A DNA stretch of 30,659 nucleotides from Thiobacillus denitrificans (lineage in GTDB: Bacteria > Pseudomonadota > Gammaproteobacteria > Burkholderiales > Thiobacillaceae), in NCBI GenBank assembly GCA_002403375.1, contig DHHQ01000014.1, forward strand, positions 23,923-54,581, in the 5' to 3' direction. Positions 18,040 through 24,400 of the stretch are shown here, in pieces. The position numbers were made by a program, and so were the translations under genes. The notes under the pieces are model-generated. The model made no database searches. It was not told the DNA's origin and worked only from the letters and a program-made list of their open reading frames with translations. Numbering within the stretch: the first letter of the stretch is position 1; each line of letters starts with the position of its first letter.

Positions 18040-18288
18040 ATGAATCAGTATCTTTTCCAGGTTAAGCGCGCATTCAAGAGCGTCTCGGGCCGCGAGTGCA
18101 AGCCCGGGGAAGCCGTCGAGCTGACCGACCGCGAGGAGGTTCGGCGGCTACTGTCGCTCGGGTTCGTCATTCCGGGTGGCCTGCGGACGGCTGACCGCGA
18201 GGAACCTGGCAAGCGCAAGGTAGACGGCGCCCCGGCTGGGCCGCGCAGGTTCAAGGCCGTCAACCCGACCACGTTCTACACGAGGTGA
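18040..18288 (+). CDS. Small satellite protein, first of three similar ones (82 aa)
   Basis: It starts at ATG 18040 after AAAGGGAG, 19 bases behind the capsid gene, so it is probably cotranscribed. The sequence has an N-terminal beta-rich half (YLFQVKRAF, GRECKPGEAVEL) followed by a short helix (REEVRRLLSLG) and a strand (FVIP), then a basic tail. This resembles a small SH3-like or head-decoration fold, but I do not recognise a named family. The following two short genes share the pattern G-x4-P/A-G-x3-V/W with a Val-x-Pro end. Position after the capsid gene suggests a capsid accessory protein. Confidence 0.7.
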   Translation: MNQYLFQVKRAFKSVSGRECKPGEAVELTDREEVRRLLSLGFVIPGGLRTADREEPGKRKVDGAPAGPRRFKAVNPTTFYTR

Positions 18289-18293
18289 TACCC

Positions 18294-18509
18294 ATGAAAC
18301 GAGAGCCAATGTGCACTTACCGCGTATTGCGCGCGATTCATAACGGCGGGCAAGTTGTTGGCGCGGGTCAATTGGTCGAGCTGCCCAGGCCAATCGGCGC
18401 GAACCTGACGGCCTGCGGACGCGTCGAGCCGCGCGATCCTGAACAGCTCGACGACGCTGTGCCGGCACCGGCTTTCCGCGACCTTACGCGCGGCATCGGT
18501 CGACGTTGA
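18294..18509 (+). CDS. Small satellite protein, second of three similar ones (71 aa)
   Basis: The ATG at 18294 has AGGTGAT upstream; a GTG at 18285 overlapping the previous stop is an alternative. The sequence (YRVLRAIHNGG, VGAGQLVELPRP, then CGRVEP) lines up with the preceding protein: aromatic-x2-V-x-R-A-I/F, G-x-V-E-L, and a terminal G-x-V-x-P. The two are probably diverged tandem duplicates. Function is unknown; a structural or head-completion role is inferred only from position. Confidence 0.65.
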   Translation: MKREPMCTYRVLRAIHNGGQVVGAGQLVELPRPIGANLTACGRVEPRDPEQLDDAVPAPAFRDLTRGIGRR

Positions 18510-18685
18510 TGGTTTCAGCCCGCAGACCGCGCCGAGCTGGGCATGGCGGCCTGCGGAGTCCCCCGGGGGACATGGTTATGCCCAGCACGGGCAGCGCTTT
18601 GGGTTGAAGTTGCAAGCGCTGCGAGCCGCATTCCGGCGCGCCATATCCTTGAGGCGTGCGACATGCGGCACCCCCCACAATCATC

Positions 18686-18892
18686 ATGACCAGGCTTTTT
18701 AGAACCCGAATTTATCGCGAGTGCATCATCGGCGGGAGGCGCTACAGCCCCGGCTGTTTTGCATGGGTCGACCGCAACACCTTTCGGCAGCTCGTTGATA
18801 TTTTCGCTGTCGATCCCAATGAAAAAATGCCCCGCATGCGGCCTGCCGATCACCGTCGCCACACTGGGCGATGCCGTCGCGGCTTCGTCTGA
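18686..18892 (+). CDS. Small satellite protein, likely third of three similar ones (68 aa)
   Basis: The segment IYRECIIGGRRYSPGCFAWV followed by DRNTFRQLVDIF and AVDP aligns with the first small protein (GRECKPGEAVEL, DREEVRRLL, VIP), with one gap. The start is uncertain: ATG 18686 has no good ribosome site, and GTG 18656 is equally weak. Its 3' end overlaps the next gene by 74 bases, more than usual, so either this gene is translated at low level or its C-terminal tail is dispensable. A 176-base gap before it holds a 14-bp GC palindrome at 18558-18571. Confidence 0.5.
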   Translation: MTRLFRTRIYRECIIGGRRYSPGCFAWVDRNTFRQLVDIFAVDPNEKMPRMRPADHRRHTGRCRRGFV

Positions 18893-19172
18893 CGATCAAC
18901 GGCACCACGTTGTTGTCGGAATCTGCCGCCGCTGCGCGGCCAGTGCGTCGCGCATTCCGTCTCGCGCTTTCCACAGAATGCTTAACCGCGCCGCCGACCG
19001 GGCGCTCGACGATCCTGAGCGGTATCTGTGCACCCGCGTCGCCGACGCTGGCGCGGCGCGCCTCGCTATCGGACTGCTCGGGCATCCTGCGCACTCGCTG
19101 GAGGCGCTGAGCGCGCTGGGTTGGGGGGATGGTATGGGCGAGGCCGAGAAAACGCCGCCACGGCAATCCTGA
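18819..19172 (+). CDS. Zinc-ribbon-like small satellite protein (117 aa)
   Basis: ATG at 18819 gives the N terminus MKKCPACGLPIT, and a second cysteine pair CRRC follows about 35 residues later, so C4/C7 and the CRRC pair can hold one zinc. The middle part is helical and Arg/Ala-rich (SRIPSRAFHRMLNRAADRAL), and a third section has hydrophobic helices. Proteins of this kind in phages bind nucleic acid or late-gene regulators such as the Ogr/Delta type, but the spacing does not fit Ogr, so I leave the function open. It overlaps the preceding small gene in another frame. Confidence 0.65.
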   Translation: MKKCPACGLPITVATLGDAVAASSDDQRHHVVVGICRRCAASASRIPSRAFHRMLNRAADRALDDPERYLCTRVADAGAARLAIGLLGHPAHSLEALSALGWGDGMGEAEKTPPRQS

Positions 19173-19214
19173 CGGGCCGGTTTGCAGAATCTGCGGACTG
19201 GCGTAGAGTTGAGC

Positions 19215-19246
19215 GGGCTGGTCGGTGCGTCAACACCGGCCAGCCC
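19215..19246 (+). promoter_or_regulatory. 13-bp stem-loop in the leader of the last satellite gene
   Basis: The arms at 19215-19227 and 19234-19246 are complementary over 13 pairs with one G-T wobble, around the 6-base loop cgtcaa. No T-run follows, so it is not an ordinary terminator. It lies 32 bases before the start of the last gene; a weak TAGAGT -10-like hexamer sits just upstream (19203-19208). An RNA regulatory element or mRNA-stabilising hairpin is possible. Confidence 0.5.
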
Positions 19247-19278
19247 TAACCACATTCACGTTTCTGGAGAACGCAAAA

Positions 19279-19899
19279 ATGGCTGCTGCCAATTCTACCC
19301 GCGCCAGCGGGATTCAAATCCAACACCACTTCTGGGGCCTGTCGGTCAAAGGCACGCGCGAGCAACTGGTCGAGCACGGCTACGCGCAGGACGGCCACTT
19401 CCCAGGAGATCCCGGCCAGCGCAAGACCTCGACCCGCTCGACAGACGCGCAGGGCCGCGAGATCGAGATACGCCGCGCTTCGAAACATCTGTTCACCGTC
19501 TGCCGCAACTGGAACGAAGACGAGGCCGTGGCGGTTCGCGCTGCAGCCGCGCGCCGGGCTGAGGTCGAGCGCGCGACCGAGCTGGTCAACGCCTGGCCGA
19601 CCTCGGGCGCGGCATTCCGCGCGTCTGCCGAGAAGCAGGTCGAGATGATCCGCCACATGCTTGAGATCACGCTGCTGGACGGCGAGCGAGGCGGATACCG
19701 GCTTGACGACTCCGCCGCGCTCCGGCTGGAACTGCTGGGCGATCAGTTGCTCGAGCTGGTCAGGAGTGGCGGAATCGTGAAGGACCTGGCGCTGCGGGAA
19801 AAACACACGCCGGCATGTATCGCGAAATCCGTGAAGGCGCTCGACGCCGCGAAGACGGACAAGACCTTCCGCAGATTTATGGACGGCATCGCCGGGTAG
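19279..19899 (+). CDS. Hypothetical protein at the attR end of the satellite (206 aa)
   Basis: ATG at 19279 follows GGAGA; the longer open frame from 19225 runs through the leader hairpin and is not used. I do not recognise the family. Residues 1-75 are polar with beta-strand character (IQIQHHFWGLSVKG, REIEIRRASKHLFTV); residues 85-206 are helical with Ala/Glu/Arg heptads. There is no signal peptide or membrane helix. It has its own leader with a stem-loop and its own terminator, unlike the packed genes before it. This end of satellites often carries accessory cargo such as anti-phage or superinfection functions, so this is a reasonable cargo candidate, by position only. Confidence 0.7.
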   Translation: MAAANSTRASGIQIQHHFWGLSVKGTREQLVEHGYAQDGHFPGDPGQRKTSTRSTDAQGREIEIRRASKHLFTVCRNWNEDEAVAVRAAAARRAEVERATELVNAWPTSGAAFRASAEKQVEMIRHMLEITLLDGERGGYRLDDSAALRLELLGDQLLELVRSGGIVKDLALREKHTPACIAKSVKALDAAKTDKTFRRFMDGIAG

Positions 19900-19919
19900 C
19901 ATCCGAGACGACGCCGACG

Positions 19920-19944
19920 AACCCGCCCCCGTGGCGGGTTTTTT
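19920..19944 (+). terminator. Rho-independent terminator of the satellite
   Basis: The 8-bp stem AACCCGCC (19920-19927) and GGCGGGTT (19933-19940) with a 5-base loop is followed by a T-run. It lies 21 bases after the last satellite gene. Confidence 0.85.
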
Positions 19945-20003
19945 GTCGCTTCGCCTGTGTGTCTAAATGTGTTTAAATGCGGCCAGCAGAGGCCCGGGGA
20001 GGC

Positions 20004-20051
20004 CTGTTAATCCGCAGGTCCCTGGTTCGAGCCCAGGTCGGGGAGCCAAAT
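20004..20051 (+). repeat. attR: 48-bp direct repeat of the tRNA-Asn 3' end
   Basis: Identical to 11218-11265. It lacks the 5' half of the tRNA, so it is an attachment-site copy and not a second tRNA gene. The bases after it run directly into a terminator, likely the original one of the tRNA gene displaced by the insertion. Confidence 0.95.
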
Positions 20052-20055
20052 ACAG

Positions 20056-20084
20056 AAAGGCCACTCTTCGGGGTGGCCTTTTGC
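20056..20084 (+). terminator. Displaced tRNA-Asn terminator after attR
   Basis: The 9-bp stem AAAGGCCAC (20056-20064) with GTGGCCTTT (20073-20081) encloses an 8-base loop and is followed by TGCTTTT. It begins five bases after the att core, the distance expected for a tRNA terminator in the pre-insertion chromosome. Confidence 0.8.
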
Positions 20085-20180
20085 TTTTCCCCGGGTCGGC
20101 ATTGCCGCGCTTGCGCTCGGTATCGGGCATCGCGGTGACGGGGCGATCCCGTGGGTTTCAACCAGTATCAAGGAGCACCA

Positions 20181-20720
20181 GTGACCAACGCACAACGCCG
20201 CGCAGCACGGCTCGCCGCCCGCAAGGCCGAAATGGATCCGCTACACAACGGCAGCAAGCCTGCGCCGACGCCCGGCAGCGCGTTCCGCCCCCATGAGGCT
20301 GGCGCGTATTACCTTGCCGTCGTGGCGACGGTCGGCACGTTCAAGATGTTCGCCAGGGATCGCAGGCCGCCCGTCTACACCTACGACATCACCACCGTTC
20401 GGTTTGAGTTGAACCCTGAAACCGGCACCTGGATCTGGTTCGACGGCGAGAAGAATCAGTTCCCGCGCAGAGCCCAGGACGGCTGGCGCCTCGGCAGCAG
20501 GCGCTTGCACGAGACACGCGAAAGCGCTGAGGCCGAGCTTCAGCGCGAGATGGCCAGGAACGGCGACCGGGTGACCAGGGTGCATGACCTGCCCGACGAT
20601 GTGATGGCACTGAAGAAGATCCGCAGTGCCAACCACCCGGACCGCAACGGCGATGCCGACCAGGATCTCTATCAGGCGGTCGTCGAGAAGCTGGACAGGA
20701 TGCGCACACTAAGCCAGTGA
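20181..20720 (+). CDS. Hypothetical protein with C-terminal J-domain-like HPD segment (179 aa)
   Basis: GTG at 20181 is chosen because AAGGAG lies five bases upstream; an earlier ATG at 20151 has no ribosome site. Residues 1-35 are basic and Arg/Ala-rich. The middle has beta-rich sequence with Trp and Tyr (TYDITTVRFELNPETGTWIW). The end, LKKIRSANHPDRNGDADQDL, matches the core of a J domain: helix II, the invariant His-Pro-Asp, and a following helix (YQAVVEKLDRM). J domains stimulate Hsp70 (DnaK) ATPase. Here the J-like part is at the C terminus and helix I is not obvious, so activity is uncertain. The next regulator gene starts 41 bases after its stop on the same strand, suggesting a small operon. 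Confidence 0.7.
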   Translation: MTNAQRRAARLAARKAEMDPLHNGSKPAPTPGSAFRPHEAGAYYLAVVATVGTFKMFARDRRPPVYTYDITTVRFELNPETGTWIWFDGEKNQFPRRAQDGWRLGSRRLHETRESAEAELQREMARNGDRVTRVHDLPDDVMALKKIRSANHPDRNGDADQDLYQAVVEKLDRMRTLSQ

Positions 20721-20761
20721 ACCAGAAGTTACACGCTCTTCCACCCGTCGAAGGAGTCGAC

Positions 20762-21028
20762 ATGCACACAGACCAGGTTCTCAGCCACCTGAAAAAACAC
20801 GGGCAGCTTCTCGACTCGGAGATCGCCTCGGCGACCGGGATCGCACTGGTCCAGGTGCGCAAGTCACTGGCCGACCTGGCGGCACGCGGAGAAATATCCC
20901 AGTGCAGCGTCACCCACTTCCACGGGGACAAGCGTGTCGAGGGGATTCAGTGCAGGATTTCCGGATACGTGCCGCCCGTCGCACCGGGGCGCAAGGCCGG
21001 GCCGACCAAGAGCGTCTCGTCGGACTAG
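20762..21028 (+). CDS. Winged helix-turn-helix DNA-binding protein (88 aa)
   Basis: ATG 20762 follows AAGGAG; a GTG at 20717 overlapping the previous stop would add 15 residues. The sequence (DQVLSHLKKHGQLLDSEIAS, ATGIALVQVRKSLADLAARG, then GEISQCSVTHF) is a clear winged helix: scaffold helix, recognition helix and a beta wing, similar to FaeA/MarR-like minimal wHTH proteins. The tail is short and basic. It probably regulates transcription of its neighbours. The gene before it encodes the J-like protein and the one after it a VF530-family protein. Confidence 0.75.
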   Translation: MHTDQVLSHLKKHGQLLDSEIASATGIALVQVRKSLADLAARGEISQCSVTHFHGDKRVEGIQCRISGYVPPVAPGRKAGPTKSVSSD

Positions 21029-21059
21029 GAACGCGGCCCTGTTCGCTTTCAGCCAAGCC

Positions 21060-21299
21060 ATGCAAGAGACTCAGCCCAACAACCCGCTCCACGGCGTCAC
21101 GCTCGAACAGCTGTTGAACGAACTGGTTGCCTTCTACGGCTGGGATGCGTTGGGGCGAAAGATCGAGATCCGCTGCTTCACCCACGACCCAAGCATCAAG
21201 TCGAGCCTCAAGTTTCTTCGTCGGACCCCGTGGGCACGGGAGCGTGTGGAATCGCTGTATATCGAGATGGAACGAGGCATAGACACAAGGCAGCATTAA
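21060..21299 (+). CDS. VF530 family DNA-binding protein (DUF2132)
   Basis: From ATG 21060 the product reads NNPLHGVTLEQLLNELVAFY, then GWDALGRKIEIRCFTHDPSI and KSSLKFLRRTPWARERVE. This is the characteristic VF530/DUF2132 sequence, with the nearly invariant PLHG, CF-x-DPSIKSSLKFLR and TPWAR. The 79 residues match the family length. VF530 of Vibrio fischeri has a solved structure and is thought to bind DNA; its cellular role is not known. The upstream part of the open frame (from 20934) is out-of-frame regulator sequence. The stop lies two bases before a degenerate tRNA-end repeat. Confidence 0.9.
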   Translation: MQETQPNNPLHGVTLEQLLNELVAFYGWDALGRKIEIRCFTHDPSIKSSLKFLRRTPWARERVESLYIEMERGIDTRQH

Positions 21300-21301
21300 G
21301 T

Positions 21302-21340
21302 CGCAGGTCCCGGGTTCGAGCCCAGGTCGGCAAGCCCAAT
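21302..21340 (+). repeat. Third, degenerate copy of the tRNA-Asn 3' end
   Basis: Bases 21302-21330 match the tRNA's CGCAGG...GGTCGG segment at 28 of 29 positions, but the acceptor part then diverges (caagcccaat). A C replaces the T-stem T, so this is not a working tRNA end. It is followed by a terminator, as attR is. It is probably an old attachment site. Confidence 0.75.
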
Positions 21341-21344
21341 AAAA

Positions 21345-21380
21345 CAAAGGCTTGCACCAATGCAAGCCTTTGTGCTTTTT
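21345..21380. terminator. Strong rho-independent terminator after the third tRNA-end copy
   Basis: A 12-bp stem (CAAAGGCTTGCA at 21345-21356, complement at 21361-21372) with a 4-base loop is followed by TGCTTTTTT on the plus strand. It can end the VF530 transcript, and it also lies downstream of the convergent 1354-residue gene. Confidence 0.88.
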
Positions 21381-21420
21381 TCGGATAGTAGCCCTGAAGT
21401 AGCTTGCCCCTATCCGCCGG

Positions 21421-24400
21421 CTACTCCAAAGCCTTGGTGGCCGAGGTATGCCCTTCGATTGTCCCGTCCTCCCCATTAGGGGCGTCAGTCGGGACGCTAA
21501 TTTCCCTACGCACTTCTTCCCCGGGCGAGCTCTTGTCGACTATCAGCCATGGTTTGTGTCCGCAATGTAATACCCGGACCCGAATAGGATCCGATCTCGG
21601 CCCCTGTTTCGAGCGTTCTAGTGCTTCTCGCACTCTGCTCTTCATCAAATCAATACCCAAAATCAAATCCTGATTCCTGAGGTGATTTGCAGCAGGCAGC
21701 AGATGCTCAGGGGGGGCGTCCTCAGTGAGAAGACGTCCAACAAACTCGATCAGACGCGCCTCCCAATCCTCGGGGCAATCGGGCCGGCGAAACATCGCTT
21801 CCGCCAAATGGGAAAGCAATTCGCCAAACGCGCCCAGCTGGCAATACGAGCGCGATGCCACCGCGTCAAGAAAGTTGAGCGACACCTCGAAGGCCGAGTC
21901 CCTTTCAGTGTCCGCGGACGCGAGATAGCGTTTGAACCTCGTTACCCCGCTTTGAAGCCAGCTATCGCCCTGCGAGATCATCCAGAGCAAGTCATTGGGT
22001 CCCAGCGATACAAAACTGCGATTCGAGAGAAATTCGCCGACGGCGAAAGCGGACGCCTCATCCTGGGTTACTAGTCCCACCTCATACGCTCGCATAACCA
22101 GGACTTGGGGCCAGACTCCTTCGATACCGTATACCAACCGCGCGAGCATTCGAACTCTACCATCCAGGGTCAAAAGAATGGCTCCGTGCTCCTTGGCCAA
22201 GAGCAGCATCTCCTTCTCTTCAAGCCCCATTACCTCGGCAAAACCTCTCGCCTCTTTGGACTCTCCAAGATCGCCATAGGCCGGCAGCACCTCGCACCTC
22301 TCGAGAATTGCCGCAACTTCCCGAGCAAATAAGCGCTGCTTTTCCTTGCGTTTTTCATCGAACTCGATGAATCGAAGCCTTCCCTCGTCGGCAAACATCG
22401 TGCCCACGGATTCATCCGTCTCTGCCGCCGTCACCAATGCATCGACTATTTCCTTGGTCGCAGAGGAAACCAAGATCTTGGGCAGGGCGCCAAGTGCGTG
22501 CCCCACGCCATGAAGCACCAACTCTGAGAGAGCAGTTGAGTCGGCGACAAAAACGTGTTCTCCGTTTTTCAGCATTTCGAGGGCAACATGGCGCTCTTGA
22601 CCTGTCCCTGTGCCTACGAACAGGGGTGGCGCATCCGAGGGCCAGCCCATGCAAATCTCCACAGGCGATCTTCCCAGCGCTTTCGCAAGCCGAGACAGTG
22701 TCATCGCGCCTGACGCATAGAATCCGAAGATTTGTTCGGAGACACCGGCCACGCGGCTAATCTCCTGATGGATATAGGCCAGGTCGCGCTCAGGATCGCC
22801 GGTCTGGCCAATAGACAACGACTTAAGGTGGGGTAGTCCCCCGAGACGGCGCGACTTCTCCATGGCGAGCTTCGCCATGTAATCATAAGCCGATCCAATC
22901 TCAAGAACTCTCACGCTTCGCGTTCCACCGGCCTTCAGAGGAAGCTCAATCATTTCTCCGCTCTTTTTGCCGAGTAGCGATGCAACGTCCGGGTCTTCCG
23001 CGGAAAAAAAACCGTCCCGCTTCGGCAGGGAACCCGCGTCGGCTGGATCCAGGATCACCGTTTCAATACTCCCGTCTTTATCCTGGAGGCTCGCCGAGCA
23101 TCCTTGAGCAATTTCGGACGGAGCCCGATCGAATGGAGGGAGTTTTCCGGTCAGAAAGTTGATCATATAGGCGGAAATAGCCTCGGGCTCGTCAAGGTTC
23201 CGCCTTGCGAGGCGGTAGCTTCTTCTCAGCCCCCGCGCCCCCTCGTCATAACGCAACTCCAACCCGGCGAGCATCCCCAAGTTGCGGATTGAGCCTGAAA
23301 CATCCTCAGGGACTTTGCCAATCTCCGCCTGAAAGGCTGCGGGTTCTGCCGTATGCAAGAGAACTGCGAGTCTGAATAACCATGAAACAGCAACGCCAGG
23401 AGCTTTAACCACTTGCCTCTCTGTAAGAGGCTCCAAGAACTTCCAATCCCCGGCCTTGTGTCCAAGGTTGATTGCACACCTTCTGGTCTCGTCGTGATCA
23501 GCCCAGCCATCCGGAAACCCCCTGAGCAGGCCCTTGGCTTTCGCACGGTTGTCCGACTCGACATAGCACTCAAGAAGACGAGCATGGACGCTTGAAGGGC
23601 CCCGTCCCGCGGAGGCAAGCAATTTCTCGTAAAGTAATGCTGCTTCCGCCCACCTTTCAAAAAGAAATAAGAGATCCGCGACGAGAAGTTTGTCGGAAGC
23701 AGAAGCTTGCTCCCCAATTAAGGCAGCCGCGCGGTCCACCATTTCGGCGGCCTCAATCGGTCTCTGCGCCCACCGAAGTAGGCGGCCCGCAGCACAGAGT
23801 GAAATCGGCCTAACAAGAGATTGGGAAGTTGCCAAAATCTCGCTGACCAGTTCCTCCTTGCCGCCGCCCTGAGCCATCGCGACCCACCTTAAAGTCGCGA
23901 GGTCATCTCCAATTTCGACATTGCCCGAGAAATTTTCCGCTGCAATCTCGGCAGCGCTCTCGACGAACCCCAAATCCCCCCGGTTCGCGGCGATCTCACA
24001 GGCAGCCAGAAGCGCCTCCGCCGGCAAGTCAGCCAAGTTTTCCTTGGCGGCCTCTAAAGCCTCGTTTTTTAGGCCCAACTCATCTAGTGCCTGAATCTTG
24101 ACTCGTCGAATATCCTTGGAAATTATTTTGAGTGCTTCAGCCTCACCGGCGACCTCCAAAGCTTTGGCTGGCTCCTTGAGAATGATAAAAGCGAAACCAA
24201 GGTGAGCAGCGGCCTCTACGGCGGCATTCGACTGCACATCCCACAATATTTGCTTTCGCGCTTCGAATTGCGCTACGGCACGCCCCAGTCTCCCAAATCT
24301 ATCGGCCGGCACGATCCCAAACTGCGCCCAAACAGGCTCCCGCGTACAGTCCTCGAGAGCCATGCGCAGAAAGGCAGCTTTGCTAAAAAATCCTGCTTCA

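Larger units (their letters stand above)
11218..20051 (+). mobile_element. 8.8-kb phage-satellite-like island integrated in tRNA-Asn
   Basis: The element is bounded by the 48-bp att repeats, and all its genes read in one direction: integrase, unknown, small DNA-binding protein, primase zinc domain, AAA+ replication ATPase, iteron-like noncoding region, small terminase, unknown, major capsid protein, three small similar proteins, zinc-ribbon protein, terminal unknown. There are no recognisable large terminase, portal, protease, head-tail, tail or lysis genes, so it cannot be a self-sufficient phage as it stands. Size, integrase-replication order and small terminase match phage-inducible chromosomal islands and P4-like satellites. 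Carrying only a capsid gene and small terminase from the head module is unusual. A decayed prophage is the alternative, but the compact overlapping genes and perfect att sites argue against decay. Confidence 0.8.

Noticed and set aside
20004..20051. A second tRNA-Asn gene
   Set aside because: Only the 3' part of the tRNA is present; the D-arm and 5' acceptor strand are missing, so it is the attR copy.
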